NCBI GenBank assembly: GCA_020848545.1
Contig: JADLHZ010000026.1
Span: forward strand, 1-64,000
Origin: Deltaproteobacteria bacterium
Lineage (GTDB): Bacteria > Myxococcota > JADLHZ01
Reading direction: 5' to 3'
Length of the DNA stretch: 64,000 nucleotides
Positions 17,601 through 26,302 of the stretch are shown here, one piece after another (positions within the stretch are counted from its first letter, which is position 1; every line of letters begins with the position of its first letter). A program made the position numbers and the translations under genes. The notes under the pieces are model-generated. The model was not told the DNA's origin. It searched no databases and was given only the letters and a program-made list of their open reading frames with translations.

Positions 17601-18082
17601 TGAAAGCCGGGCGTCGTGATCCACGCGAAGTTCTCGAGCGGCGGATGAAAGGTGAGCTGGTTCTCTTCGCCGACGGCCGGCACGATGCGGCCGCCTTCGA
17701 CGCGGCAGATGAGCTCGACGTAGGGCGGCGGCGTCGAGTCGACGATCGTGAACGCGTCGATGCCTTCGCCGTAGTCGCCGGGGTTCATCGGCATGCGCAT
17801 CGTGATCGTGCCGGAGCGGACGTAGCGGAGGATCTCGAGCGGGTTGACGCTGGTTGGCGCGGCGGCCGGCGGCGGCACGACTTCGGCGGCCCGACCCGGC
17901 GCGACCGTTGCACCCGGACCCGTTGCGCCCAAGCTCGGCGCCATGGCATCGACGTCGCGGGCGGGAATGGCGGTGCTTCTTGCGCGTTCGACTCTCGGTG
18001 TGGATCCACTCAATCGCGTCGCGAAGCGCTCGTCGCCGAGATCGATCGGCGCCCGGATCGACCAGCCAATTCGCGGAGTCAT
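14612..18082 (-). CDS. Very large repetitive beta-rich protein of unknown function
   Basis: 1156 aa, built of short alternating strands rich in Gly, Asp, Val and Thr. No enzyme motif is visible. Related units recur: ALGAGIRVTRVAGAEGRMRI with DDAALGPDGSFHANGIA near the middle, and EIAPGIRVTRVDGARGEVEI with GFHLGRDGAFRIREIA near the end. Segments such as SVVADGRGVAIDGAFCFDRV recall AsmA/TamB or intermembrane-bridge proteins, but that is inference. A Pro/Ala region (PGATVAPGRAAEVVPPPAAA) at about 60-80 precedes the repeats. No signal peptide is clear from ATG 18082; the start could be further in. It is divergent from the RND operon by 88 nt. Confidence 0.7.
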   Translation of the reverse strand: MTPRIGWSIRAPIDLGDERFATRLSGSTPRVERARSTAIPARDVDAMAPSLGATGPGATVAPGRAAEVVPPPAAAPTSVNPLEILRYVRSGTITMRMPMNPGDYGEGIDAFTIVDSTPPPYVELICRVEGGRIVPAVGEENQLTFHPPLENFAWITTPGFHLGEDGRIIADLAGWFEDKDMTRSLLGIDAVPLNLTELYTLIEARANAMGEAASSFVGGGDPFDTSGYSLRVDDAILSRGRLPVPDPAIELRIGEGTRVSVVADGRGVAIDGAFCFDRVDISRPELALAGGRTTAHGTVRIAMNPDTHAVDGVRVELEDVAVTARRARITDTSGSAVELLGPIVRGGRVSVDMDMDEDTADPPLSIEIPRVVAALRDTTLVVGERTIAIDDGGVSGSFALRDGRLALDLETATLSASGEGLTTGGGQLTLGYSEATVRGNGSVVYADGVATFAGDLQLSGTIDDARIGVADGPVSLDVAPGALVELHVAEACFGEDGVRSFRADGELDVLLDSGEIVLPGGHRVALGRGSRAHLTGIEATRDERGITVHGRVEIETALATELDPLALGAGIRVTRVAGAEGRMRITIDDAALGPDGSFHANGIAAEGRATVTRIRGRFTAPTPIAPPPATITRPDAEPPIALDAATSSLPAPVLPDPIALLDAIDSGTATVTVPISEDMSAALSLHVRNGIIDCVSGRVIVGGVVGELSLPVGIDLSALVRLELPEAVQRIVAFVREALGNPTAPNPFLTQPLTTLAGLGVVLDLAGVSFTEDARIGIGGDSYLTAAAGNLLSLHVEGGEARLSGRLTLDDGAIIEAGTGITGLEGEARVDVRVRGDGAARTIVATIDNLALDADRASFHRSNGDHIDLEGADLDGGSVVVRSRGGVTSVTTDLREIRGALIPSQLTVVVAGEAVPVTFPSGSFVSSLRSDGSHFEGNARVAGAELTTGAVDIPINGLDLHASGTRATFTGEMSFDSGMRTTLHGDIALEATVDRGSFGERRGTLDARLGRGTRASFHLTDLALGTFEDGHLIAAGSASIRMRMRGGHLTLPSGVRFDIAAGTAGTFTMDALSMNAGDALAEIDGSLVVRARTSATIPDGGLEIAPGIRVTRVDGARGEVEIHCRGFHLGRDGAFRIREIAIDAALAADALDVVAE

Positions 18083-18170
18083 CGCGCAGCACCCATGCCT
18101 GCGTTATCGAGCCGCGCATGGATGAACAGCGTCCAAACAATTTGACGCGGCAATTGTCGGAGGGCGACAG

Positions 18171-19133
18171 ATGAGAGCCTGGGCGACGTTTGGCGCTGTC
18201 GCGGTCGTCCTGATCGCCGCGCTCGGTTGGCGCGCCGTCGACATGCGCCGCAAGCAACTCGTGCTCGAGGACGCGGTCAAGGCGAAGATGAGCCAGATCG
18301 CGGCCGAGGCCGACAAGGCGATCGACGACCCGACGCCGACGAGCGCGGCAGCGCCCGTCGCGCCGAGCCCGAAGCCAAGCAGTGGGGCGAACGTCGAAGC
18401 GCCGCCGCCCGCGAAGCTCGCGAGCGCGGGCGCCGTGTACTTCTCGGGCGAGCTGCGGCCGATCGCCGAGGCCGATCTCGCGTTCAAGGCCGGCGGCCGC
18501 CTCGCGCGCATCCTCGTGAGCCAAGGCGACTACGTCAAAGAAGGACAGCCGCTCCTCTTGCTCGACGATCGCGAAGCGCAGGCGCAGTTGAAGCAAGCGA
18601 AGGCCGGCGTCGAAGCGGCCAAAGCTCAGGCGTCGATGGCCGCCGATGCGCAAAAACGCGTCGAGTCGCTCGGCACGAGCACGGCGCTGAGCGATCAGCA
18701 AAAGCTCTCGGTCGGCGATCAGTCGCGGCTGGCGCACGCCGGGCTCATGCAAGCCGAAGCGGTGTACGAGCTCGCCGAGATGAATGTGCAGAACCACATG
18801 CTGCGCGCACCGTTCTCCGGCCGCATCACGCGGGTGCCGAGCGGCGTCGGGCAGATGATGGCGCCTGGGCTCCCCGTCGCGAACATCGTCGACTCGTCGC
18901 GCTGGAAGATCGTCGCCACGACGTCGCTCGACGACGGCGGCAAGCTGCGCCTCTCGGACAGCGTCGAGTTCACGACCGGCGGCTTGAAGGACGGCGCCGT
19001 GCGCCATATCTCGCCCTTGCTGCAAGAACGCTCACGGCGCGTGCAGTTCGAGATCGCCGCGACGCCGATCGCCGGCGCGATCTTGTTCGGCGGCCAGATC
19101 GTCACCGGGCTCGTTCGGGTCAAAGCGCCGTGA
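18171..19133 (+). CDS. RND efflux periplasmic adaptor (membrane fusion protein)
   Basis: 320 aa. It has an N-terminal membrane anchor (ATFGAVAVVLIAALGW), a Pro/Ala linker, then the adaptor core. The lipoyl-like half-motif GELRPIAEADLAFKAGGRL with SQGDYVKEGQPLLLLDD is near residue 100, a helical hairpin spans about 135-200 (KQAKAGVEAAKAQASMAADA), and the second lipoyl half is MLRAPFSGRITRVPSGVGQM near 210. The beta-barrel domain closes the chain. It would connect the inner-membrane pump encoded next to an outer-membrane channel. Its stop overlaps the pump's GTG start (GTGA). No TolC-type gene lies in the window. Confidence 0.9.
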   Translation: MRAWATFGAVAVVLIAALGWRAVDMRRKQLVLEDAVKAKMSQIAAEADKAIDDPTPTSAAAPVAPSPKPSSGANVEAPPPAKLASAGAVYFSGELRPIAEADLAFKAGGRLARILVSQGDYVKEGQPLLLLDDREAQAQLKQAKAGVEAAKAQASMAADAQKRVESLGTSTALSDQQKLSVGDQSRLAHAGLMQAEAVYELAEMNVQNHMLRAPFSGRITRVPSGVGQMMAPGLPVANIVDSSRWKIVATTSLDDGGKLRLSDSVEFTTGGLKDGAVRHISPLLQERSRRVQFEIAATPIAGAILFGGQIVTGLVRVKAP

Positions 19134-22100
19134 CGCTCTCCGAGGTCGCCGTCAAACGGCCGGTGTTCATCGCGATGGTCACGGTCGCGATCATGGTCAT
19201 GGGCGTCACCGGCTACACGCGCCTGTCGACCGATCTCTACCCGGATGTGTCGTTCCCTTTCGTCAGCGTCATAGCCATCTATCCTGGCGCATCGCCGAGC
19301 GACATCGAGCTGCAGATCACCAAGAAGATCGAGGACGCCGTCGTCGCGATCTCGGGCGTCGAGGCGGTGCAGTCGCTCTCGTTCGACGGCTACGTGCGGA
19401 TGTTCGTCCAGTTCGAGCTCTCCAAGGATCTCGACAAGGCGGCGAACGAAGTGCGCGAGCGGATCGCGGCGCTCAAGCCGCAGTGGCCGAGCGGCGCGAA
19501 GGAGCCGATCGTCTCGCGCGTCGATCTCGGCGCCTTGCCGGTCATCACCTTCGCCGCGGGCGGCAAGGGCGAGCTCGGCGACGTGCGGCGCATCGCTGAA
19601 GACATCTTGAAGCCCGCGTTCGAGCAGCTCGACGGCGTCGCCGAGGTGCGCATCAAGGGCGGCCTCGAGCGCGAGGTGCAGATCCTCTTGAACCAAGCGG
19701 CGTTGCAGGCGCTGCGCCTCTCCCCGCTCACCGTGCTCGAGCAAGTGAAGGCGGCGAACCTCACCATTCCAGGCGGCAAGATCGAGCAGGCGCAAGAAGA
19801 GCTGAGCATCCGCACGATCGCCGAGTTTCGCACGATCGACGAGATCGCCAACCTGGTCGTCGCGACGGATCCGCGCGGGGGCCAAGTGCGCCTGCGCGAC
19901 GTCGCCGACGTCGTCGATGGTCAAAAGGACGTGCGGACGCGCGTGCGGCGCGACGGCGAACCGGCAGTGGCGATCGAGGTCGTCAAGCAGACGGGGGCCA
20001 ACACCGTCATCGTCGCGCGGGCGATCAAAGAGCGGATCGAAAAACTCCGCCCGAGCTTTCCCGATGGCTTCGAGGTGCAGAAGCTCTTCGACTCATCGAT
20101 CTACATCGAGGCGAACGCCCACGAGGTGAACATCGCCCTGTGGTTCGGCGGCCTCATGGCGATCCTGATCATCCTCCTGTTCATGATGGACGTGCGCTCC
20201 ACGCTGATCTCGGCGGTGGCGCTGCCGACGTCGGTGGTCGGCGCGTTCTACGCGATGTACTTGCTCGGCTTCTCGCTCAACATGATGACGCTGCTCGGCC
20301 TGTCGCTCGCGATCGGCTTGCTCATCGACGACGCCGTGGTCGTGCGCGAGAACATCTTCAAGTACTTGGAGCGCGGCGTCGACCCGCACGAAGCCGCGAT
20401 CAAGGGCACGAACGAGGTGCAGCTCGCGGTGCTGGCGACGACGCTGACGATCTGCGCGGTGTTCGTGCCGGTCGCGTTCATGGACGGCCTCGTCGGCCAG
20501 TTCTTCCGCCAGTTCGGCCTGACGATCTGCGCCGCCGTGCTGCTCTCGTTGTGGGTCGCCTTCACGCTCGATCCGATGCTCTCGTCGCGCTTCTCGAAGA
20601 AGGTGGAGCACGGGCAGGTGCCGGGGTGGGCAAAACCACTGCGGGCGATGTTCGCCGCGCTCGACCTCTTCTATGCGCGCTTATTGGCCGGCGTGCTCGT
20701 GCGTAGGAAGACGACGGTGTTGGCGGCGGCGGCGGTGTTCTTCGGCTCGATGGGGATCCTCGGCTTCATGGGCCAGGACTTTTTGGCACCGGAAGATCGC
20801 GCTCAGACCGTGGTCCAGATCGAGCTCCCGGCCGGCACCAGCCTCGACGAGACCGCCCGGCGCACGCTCGAGCTCGAGCGCGCCGTCTTGAAGCTGCCGC
20901 ACGTCAAGGCGGTCTACGCGGTGATCGGGGTCGACGAAGAGGCGAATCGTGCGCAGTGGCGCGTGCTCTATTCACCGAAGGAGGAACGGCGCTCCGCCCC
21001 GCTCGATCAATTGAAGGCAGACTTGCGCGGCGTCCTCTCCGGCGTCGAGAACGCCAAGGTGAAGGTGCTGAACCCGCCGAACATCGAGGGGCTCGGCGAC
21101 TTTCAACCGATCATGCTGCACGTGACCGGGCCCGACATCGACGAGCTGCGCCGGATCAGCAAGCGCATGGTGGCGGCCGTCGCGCAGATCCCGGGCGTCG
21201 CCGAGGTCGACTCGTCGTTGCGCCCGCAAAAGCCCGACATCCGCGTCGAGATCGACCGCGAGGCGCTCGCCCACCGCGGCCTGCAAGCGACGATGGCCGG
21301 CATGGCGGTGCGCGTCGCGATCAACGGCGAGGAAGCGGGCTTCCTGCGCACCGATTCTGCGACGAGCGCGGCGGCGAAGGAGGTGCCGATCCGCGTCCGC
21401 TTACGTGAGGCGGACCGCAAAGATCCGGCGTTGATCTCCGAGCTCACGCTCCCCGGCTTCGACCTCGTCAAGCTCGGCGACGTCGCCAACATCACGCGCG
21501 GTGAGGCGCCGAGCGTGATCGAGCACTTCGGGCGCCAGCGGCGCTTCTTGCTCAGCGTGACGCCGGCAGGCCGGCCGCTCGGCGACGTGGTCAAGGACGT
21601 CTACGCGAAGATCGACGCGCTGCACTTGCCCGCAGGTTACCAAGTGCACCTCGACGGCGACGCCAAGAACCAAGCCGAGTCGGCGGCGGCGATGGGCGTC
21701 GCGTTCTTGCTCGCCTTCGTCTTCATTTACATCGTGCTCGCGGCGCAGTTCGAGTCGTTCGTGCACCCGTTCACCATCATGGTGTCTTTGCCGCTCGCGC
21801 TCGTTGGCGCGGTGCTCGCGTTGTTCTTGGCCGGCAGCGCGTTCAGCTTGTCGGCGATGATCGGCATCATCTTGCTCATGGGCCTGGTGACGAAGAACGC
21901 GATCTTGCTCGTCGACAGCGCGCTGCAAGAGCAACGCGATCGCGGCGCCACACCGAGGGACGCGATCTTCGAAGCGGGCAAGAAGCGCCTGCGCCCGATC
22001 CTCATGACCAGCGCGGCGATGGTGCTCGGCATGCTCCCGACGGCGTTCGGCAGCGGCGCTGGCAGCGAGTTCCGCGGTCCGATGGCGATCGCGGTCATCG

Positions 22101-22219
22101 GCGGCGTCATCACGTCGACGGTGCTCACGCTCGTCGTCGTGCCGGTCGTGTTCGTGTGGTTCGAGGCGCTCGTCGGCGTCTTGAAGCGGCCAAAGGGCGC
22201 CAGCACACAGGAAGGGTAG
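19130..22219 (+). CDS. RND-family efflux pump permease (AcrB/MexB-like)
   Basis: 1029 aa, the usual length for a proton-driven RND transporter. It starts at GTG 19130 with [20 protein letters not shown] (first span) followed by the porter domain ([19 protein letters not shown]). Span 4 has [12 protein letters not shown], giving the paired Asp of the proton relay, and [20 protein letters not shown] lies in the last spans. The duplicated architecture of two porter loops and 12 spans is complete. The hydrophobic sequence and adaptor partner fit export of drugs, lipids or metabolites; the sequence does not tell which. It is coupled to the adaptor by GTGA. Its TAG stop directly abuts the stop of the convergent DCC gene. 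Confidence 0.93.
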   Translation: MTLSEVAVKRPVFIAMVTVAIMVMGVTGYTRLSTDLYPDVSFPFVSVIAIYPGASPSDIELQITKKIEDAVVAISGVEAVQSLSFDGYVRMFVQFELSKDLDKAANEVRERIAALKPQWPSGAKEPIVSRVDLGALPVITFAAGGKGELGDVRRIAEDILKPAFEQLDGVAEVRIKGGLEREVQILLNQAALQALRLSPLTVLEQVKAANLTIPGGKIEQAQEELSIRTIAEFRTIDEIANLVVATDPRGGQVRLRDVADVVDGQKDVRTRVRRDGEPAVAIEVVKQTGANTVIVARAIKERIEKLRPSFPDGFEVQKLFDSSIYIEANAHEVNIALWFGGLMAILIILLFMMDVRSTLISAVALPTSVVGAFYAMYLLGFSLNMMTLLGLSLAIGLLIDDAVVVRENIFKYLERGVDPHEAAIKGTNEVQLAVLATTLTICAVFVPVAFMDGLVGQFFRQFGLTICAAVLLSLWVAFTLDPMLSSRFSKKVEHGQVPGWAKPLRAMFAALDLFYARLLAGVLVRRKTTVLAAAAVFFGSMGILGFMGQDFLAPEDRAQTVVQIELPAGTSLDETARRTLELERAVLKLPHVKAVYAVIGVDEEANRAQWRVLYSPKEERRSAPLDQLKADLRGVLSGVENAKVKVLNPPNIEGLGDFQPIMLHVTGPDIDELRRISKRMVAAVAQIPGVAEVDSSLRPQKPDIRVEIDREALAHRGLQATMAGMAVRVAINGEEAGFLRTDSATSAAAKEVPIRVRLREADRKDPALISELTLPGFDLVKLGDVANITRGEAPSVIEHFGRQRRFLLSVTPAGRPLGDVVKDVYAKIDALHLPAGYQVHLDGDAKNQAESAAAMGVAFLLAFVFIYIVLAAQFESFVHPFTIMVSLPLALVGAVLALFLAGSAFSLSAMIGIILLMGLVTKNAILLVDSALQEQRDRGATPRDAIFEAGKKRLRPILMTSAAMVLGMLPTAFGSGAGSEFRGPMAIAVIGGVITSTVLTLVVVPVVFVWFEALVGVLKRPKGASTQEG

Positions 22220-22648
22220 TCACCGCGGGGCGAAGGTCGGAAAGCGCTTCGTCGGCTCGCACGTGCGGCAAGTGCCGTTCGCGCAGTCGGGCTCGCCGAA
22301 GCGAAAGAGCGCCGCGATCGAGCTGCGCCGCCGTGACAGCGCGCGGAAGAAGCGTTCGGCCAAGGGCGCGAAGGTGTCGCCGGAGAGGCGATACGCCCAC
22401 TCGCGATAGTCGGCGAGCGCCCACAGGCACATGAGGAACGCCGCGGGGCCGACCCACGCGTCGCCGTCGTCGCTCACCACGCACAGCTCGTAGCCGAGCC
22501 AAGGCAGACCCTTGAAGCGCGTGCGCGCCTGCTCGCTGTGCGCCGGCATGATCTCGAGCGGCACGAGCTGCGCCTGCGCCCACATCCAATCGGCGCAGCG
22601 GACGCAGAGGGGACAATGTTCATCATAGAGAACGGTGAGGCGTTTCAT
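22220..22648 (-). CDS. DCC family thiol protein (DUF393) with extra C-terminal Cys cluster
   Basis: 142 aa. The N-terminus VLYDEHCPLCVRCADWM carries the DxxCxxC motif that names the DCC/DUF393 family, which is thioredoxin-like and has unknown substrates. The middle has WVGPAAFLMCLWALADY, typical of the family. The last 25 residues hold DCANGTCRTCEP, a CX4CX2C cluster that the compact family members lack and that could bind a metal. GGAG lies 8-11 nt before ATG 22648. It follows a small membrane protein by 12 nt and ends stop-to-stop with the RND gene. Confidence 0.85.
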   Translation of the reverse strand: MKRLTVLYDEHCPLCVRCADWMWAQAQLVPLEIMPAHSEQARTRFKGLPWLGYELCVVSDDGDAWVGPAAFLMCLWALADYREWAYRLSGDTFAPLAERFFRALSRRRSSIAALFRFGEPDCANGTCRTCEPTKRFPTFAPR

Positions 22649-22660
22649 GACGAGGGCTCC

Positions 22661-23062
22661 TCAGGCGGCGTGTTCGATCTTCACTTGCGGCATCACCGGC
22701 AACGGCAGCACGTTCGGCTTCGCTTTGCGGCGGATGCGATGGAACAAGTACAAGTTGCCGAAGTGGACGACGCCCAAGGAGATGAGCAGGGTGCCGAGCT
22801 TCTCGACGAGCAGCGCCACGCCCTCGACCGCGTTGTCGGTGTAATACCCGCGCATGATGGTGCAGGCGTAGCCCATGTTGAGCAGGTAGAAGCCGACGAC
22901 GAGCAGCTGGTTCAACGCGTCGGCGAGCTCGGGCTTGTCGTTGAAGACGTCGCGCAGGAAGACGGCGCCATTTCGCTGCAGCGTCCGCGCGAGGAAGACG
23001 GTGAGGCCGATGCTGACGGCCATATAAATGATGTAGAGAAAGATCTGCCAGGTGGGTGTCAT
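22661..23062 (-). CDS. Small integral membrane protein
   Basis: 133 aa with three likely spans: WQIFLYIIYMAVSIGLTVFLA, NQLLVVGFYLLNMGYACTIM and VEKLGTLLISLGVVHFGNLY, followed by a basic tail (FHRIRRKAKPNVLP). ATG 23062 has AAAGGAG 8 nt upstream; the longer ORF that runs upstream to 23608 is out of frame with the 348-aa gene and is not used. No family is recognised. It is followed 12 nt later by the DCC thiol gene, so the pair may act together at the membrane. Confidence 0.8.
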   Translation of the reverse strand: MTPTWQIFLYIIYMAVSIGLTVFLARTLQRNGAVFLRDVFNDKPELADALNQLLVVGFYLLNMGYACTIMRGYYTDNAVEGVALLVEKLGTLLISLGVVHFGNLYLFHRIRRKAKPNVLPLPVMPQVKIEHAA

Positions 23063-23115
23063 ACGAGCTCCTTTGCCTGCTGATACGGCAAAGGCGCGCC
23101 CGGGTTGCACGGCGA

Positions 23116-24162
23116 TCAGTGAATTTGTACCTGAGCGGTAGCCGACAAGCGATCCTCGAAGCGGACGTCGATCGAGAAGAAGCTCGACTTGTGCTCGGCG
23201 AGCGAGAACTCGACCGGCAGGCCCAGGTGCGCGGCGCTCACCTTCTCGCCGGTCTCCTTGATCTTCATCGGGTGGAACATGTGCGGTGCGATCTCGACCA
23301 AGCGCTCCTGCTTCCTTCCCGCCGTCTCCCAGCTCATCACCGCTTTGCCTGTCGAGGCGGCGGATTTTTGCTCGCCGTCGAGGAGCACCACGAAGACGTC
23401 GACCGAGGTGCGTTCGCGTTGGGTGGGATCTTGCGACGCGATGAGCAGCGCCTTGATGCTCTTGATCGCCGCGGCCGGCTTGTCGTTGCGCTGCTTGCGT
23501 TCGGCTTCGTCGGCCGCGGCGAGCTGCTTCTCGGCTTCCTTGTCGTTGTAGCACTCGATGCGGATGGTGATGTCGTCGGCGCCCATCTGCGCGAGGCTCT
23601 GCGCGCACATCCTGGCGATGGGATCATTCTCAGAGACGGTGCCGCGGCGTGCCGCTCTGTCGCGCATCTCGGCTTCCATCGAATTCTCCGCGACCGGCAG
23701 AGAGGCGGGTGCCGCAGGTGGCGGTGCTGGCTCGCGCACCGCCCGCATCGCGACGACGATGAGAACGACGAGCACGAGCACGCCGCCGACGAGCTGCGGC
23801 ACGGTCACTTTCAAGCCGCCTTCTGGCTCGGCCGGCGACGCGAGCGGATCCGGTGGCGGCTTCGGATCGCCTGGCTTCGGCGGTTGTGCGGCGGCTTGCG
23901 CGGCGGCGGCTTCGGCGGCTTTGGCCTGCTTCTTCTCGAAGAGCATCACCGACTGCGCGACTTTCTGCGCGGACTGAAAGTCCTTCGCGGTGCCGCCGTT
24001 CTGCTGCAGCTTTTGCAGATACTGATCGATGTGCTTGGGCAGCAGCCAGCCGTCGCTCGTCAAAGCGACGAGCTCGCGCGCGACGCGGTCATAGTAGGCG
24101 AGGTGGCGCTCCTCTTTGATGCCGTTCTGGATCAGCCACTCGCGGAACTTGGCGAAGTCCAT
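23116..24162 (-). CDS. Hypothetical single-span membrane protein paired with the Ser/Thr kinase
   Basis: 348 aa. Residues 1-75 are a helical domain (FAKFREWLIQNGIKEERHL, LPKHIDQYLQKLQQNGG). An Ala/Pro-rich linker follows, then a membrane span TVPQLVGGVLVLVVLIVVAM near 125, and a C-terminal beta-rich domain of about 190 residues (DDITIRIECYNDKEAEKQL, SVDVFVVLLDGEQKS). The ATG follows the kinase stop directly (TGAATG), with GGGAGG just before it, so it is translationally coupled. It may be a kinase substrate or regulator; that is inferred only from position. Confidence 0.8.
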   Translation of the reverse strand: MDFAKFREWLIQNGIKEERHLAYYDRVARELVALTSDGWLLPKHIDQYLQKLQQNGGTAKDFQSAQKVAQSVMLFEKKQAKAAEAAAAQAAAQPPKPGDPKPPPDPLASPAEPEGGLKVTVPQLVGGVLVLVVLIVVAMRAVREPAPPPAAPASLPVAENSMEAEMRDRAARRGTVSENDPIARMCAQSLAQMGADDITIRIECYNDKEAEKQLAAADEAERKQRNDKPAAAIKSIKALLIASQDPTQRERTSVDVFVVLLDGEQKSAASTGKAVMSWETAGRKQERLVEIAPHMFHPMKIKETGEKVSAAHLGLPVEFSLAEHKSSFFSIDVRFEDRLSATAQVQIH

Positions 24163-25584
24163 TCAACCTCCCGTCGCTCGCTCGAGCCCCAAGATGTACG
24201 TCAGCAGCTCGAGCGCGGGCGGCACGAGCGCGAGCCAAAAGCCGGTCCACAACAGCCACTCCTTCGTCACTGGCCGCGATCGGCGCGCCGCTTCCAAGAG
24301 TCCGCACCACACGACGTAGAGGATCCACAGCTCGAGGGCGCCGCCGAACACCGGGATATAGAGCGCCCACGCGTCGAGCCCGAACGCGAGCAGCGCGCGA
24401 CGGACGAGAAAGATCGCGACCGCGCCCAGGCCGAGCAAGAACACCGTGCGCGACTCCTCGAGCGGGCGATCCGGGCGCGACTCATTGAGCCCTGCTTGCT
24501 GCCAGTGCCGGCGCAGCGCCCCGAACGCCGCAAACGCGATCGCGAACGCCGCGAGCGCCACGAGCGAGCTGCCGATCTCGAGCCGCGCGAACGAGACCAA
24601 GCGGCCGTCGGCGAGGCGGCGCAATTGCATGCGCGCCAAGGGATAGACGTTCTCGCCGTCGACGATGATCGGCGAGATCGACTGCAGCAACGCCCAGAGC
24701 GCGAGCCCGCTGGCCGCCGCGAAGAGCAGCGCCACCGCGCGCAGCCAGTTCTGCTCGTCGGGCGGGAGGGCGTCGGCCTCGATCGCCCGGCACGCGAGCT
24801 CGAGCGCCGCGCGTAGCTCACGCACGGACTGAAAGCGCGCGCTCGGATCCTGCGCCATCGCTCGCCGAACCACGCCATCGAGCGGCCACGCGAGCGGCGC
24901 GGCGTTGCCGGCCGGCAGCTCACCAGCGAGCAGCTCGTACATCAAGACGCCGACCGCGTAGATGTCGGTGAGCGAGGAGGGCGGCGCGCCGCGCAAGAGC
25001 TCGGGCGCGACGTAGCCCTGCGATCCGGCGAGCAAGCCTTGGCGCGTCTCGGCGGACGGCGCGGCGCCGATGATCTTGGCGATCCCGAAGTCCGAGAGCT
25101 TCACGCAGCCGTGGCGATCGATGAGCACGTTGTCCGGCTTGATGTCGCGGTGAATGACGCCGTGCTCGTGCGCGTATTCGAGGGCGCCGCAGAGCTGCAA
25201 CGCGACGCTCGCGAGCGCGCGCGGAAACAGCCGCCCGCGCTGGCGAAGCGAGCTGCCGTCGACGAGCTCCATCGCCAAGTAGACCTGGCCGCCTTCGACA
25301 CCGGCTTCGTAGAGCGTGACGATGTTCGGGTGGCTGAGCTTGCCGAGCGAGCGCGCCTCCTGCAGCAGCGCGTCCAGATTGCCCGAGCGATCGATCAGCT
25401 TGAGCGCGACGCGGCGGTCGATGCGGGTGTCTTTCGCCGCGAAGACGACGCCCATGCCGCCCTTGCCGAGCTCCTCTTCGAGCACGAAGCGGTCGCCGAG
25501 CGTGGCGTCCGGCAGCGGCGCTTCGAGCAAACACCGCGGACAAGGCGGCTTCGCCATCTCGGTTCCGCAGCGGGCGCAGCGCAC
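24163..25584 (-). CDS. Membrane Ser/Thr protein kinase with N-terminal zinc ribbon
   Basis: 473 aa. The N-terminus RCARCGTEMAKPPCPRC has two CxxC pairs, a likely zinc ribbon. The kinase domain (about 30-285) has the glycine loop LGKGGMGVVFAAKD, RRVALKLI (ATP lysine), HEHGVIHRDIKPDNVLID (catalytic loop), LSDFGIAKII (DFG) and GYVAPELLRG, so it appears active. The C-terminus holds about four spans (WLRAVALLFAAASGLALWALL, SLVALAAFAIAFAAFGAL, AVAIFLVRRALLAFGLDAWAL, WILYVVWCGLLEAA) instead of the usual PASTA or TPR sensor. The GTG at 25584 keeps both zinc pairs. A double-palindrome element sits 11 nt upstream. Confidence 0.93.
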   Translation of the reverse strand: MRCARCGTEMAKPPCPRCLLEAPLPDATLGDRFVLEEELGKGGMGVVFAAKDTRIDRRVALKLIDRSGNLDALLQEARSLGKLSHPNIVTLYEAGVEGGQVYLAMELVDGSSLRQRGRLFPRALASVALQLCGALEYAHEHGVIHRDIKPDNVLIDRHGCVKLSDFGIAKIIGAAPSAETRQGLLAGSQGYVAPELLRGAPPSSLTDIYAVGVLMYELLAGELPAGNAAPLAWPLDGVVRRAMAQDPSARFQSVRELRAALELACRAIEADALPPDEQNWLRAVALLFAAASGLALWALLQSISPIIVDGENVYPLARMQLRRLADGRLVSFARLEIGSSLVALAAFAIAFAAFGALRRHWQQAGLNESRPDRPLEESRTVFLLGLGAVAIFLVRRALLAFGLDAWALYIPVFGGALELWILYVVWCGLLEAARRSRPVTKEWLLWTGFWLALVPPALELLTYILGLERATGG

Positions 25585-25594
25585 GGGAGGACTA

Positions 25595-25640
25595 TCGCAA
25601 AAAAGGTCCCAGGGACCTATTTTTTGTCCAACTTCTGGAC
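25595..25640 (-). repeat. Double-palindrome element, copy 1 (upstream of kinase gene)
   Basis: Two adjacent palindromes lie between the ECF sigma stop and the kinase start. GTCCAACTTCTGGAC is at 25626-25640 and GGTCCCAGGGACC at 25605-25617, the latter flanked by A- and T-runs on both sides. The second hairpin has the form of a bidirectional intrinsic terminator. A near-identical copy is at 39134-39178 in the same orientation and at the same distance from a start codon. Confidence 0.8.
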
Positions 25641-25641
25641 A

Positions 25642-26301
25642 CTAGGCGAGCGCGCGCATCAGCTCGTCGAGCTCCCCGTCGGTCTCGGTCTGGGCGTCGA
25701 CGGTGTCGCGGACGATCGTGCGCAGGTGCTCCCGATACTTGCCGCGCGCGCGGTGCAAGAGCGACTTCACCGTCGCCACGCTGACGCCGCGCTCCTTGGC
25801 GATGCGCTCGTAGTCACCGCTGACGTCGCCGTCGAAGTACTTCTTCACGAGCTCGTAGCTCTCGGCAAAGTCGTCGGCGAGGGCGGCCAACGCCCGCGCC
25901 ATGACGAGCTGCGCCCATTGCTTGTCGAACGCTCGCTCGGGATCCGGTCCGGCGCGCGCCAGGAACACTTCGGCGTCGTCGAGATCGACCGCGCGCAGGC
26001 CGCCGCCGCGTTTTTGCGCCGCGCCCTTCGCCCGCGCGTCGTTCAAGTGGTTGCGAAACGCCGTCTTCAAGAACGCGCGCAGCCGGCCCTTCGTCGCGTC
26101 GGCACGGGCCAGCACCTGTCGCTCGACGACGTGCGCGAGGAAATCTTGCACGGCGTCCTCGGCGCCCGGGCGATCGCAGCCGCTGCGCCGGGCGTACACA
26201 TACAAAGGCAGCCAGTAGGTCTGCATCAGCGCCGACAACGCGTCAGCCGCACCGTCCGCGGCGCGTACGACGAGCGTCCAGCGTGTGGTGGGGAAGGGCA
26301 C
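25642..26301 (-). CDS. ECF-type RNA polymerase sigma factor
   Basis: 219 aa. The N-terminal FPTTRWTLV opening is typical of an ECF group common in Planctomycetes and Myxococcota. Region 2 contains YWLPLYVYARR and AEDAVQDFLAHVV. Region 4 is a helix-turn-helix, DYERIAKERGVSVATVKSLLHRARGK near residue 165. No anti-sigma gene adjoins it. A Ser/Thr kinase gene comes next on the same strand, as in ECF groups thought to be regulated by phosphorylation; that link is inference. The GTG start follows the stop of the lytic transglycosylase gene with one base between (TAG C GTG). Confidence 0.9.
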   Translation of the reverse strand: MPFPTTRWTLVVRAADGAADALSALMQTYWLPLYVYARRSGCDRPGAEDAVQDFLAHVVERQVLARADATKGRLRAFLKTAFRNHLNDARAKGAAQKRGGGLRAVDLDDAEVFLARAGPDPERAFDKQWAQLVMARALAALADDFAESYELVKKYFDGDVSGDYERIAKERGVSVATVKSLLHRARGKYREHLRTIVRDTVDAQTETDGELDELMRALA

Positions 26302-26302
26302 G

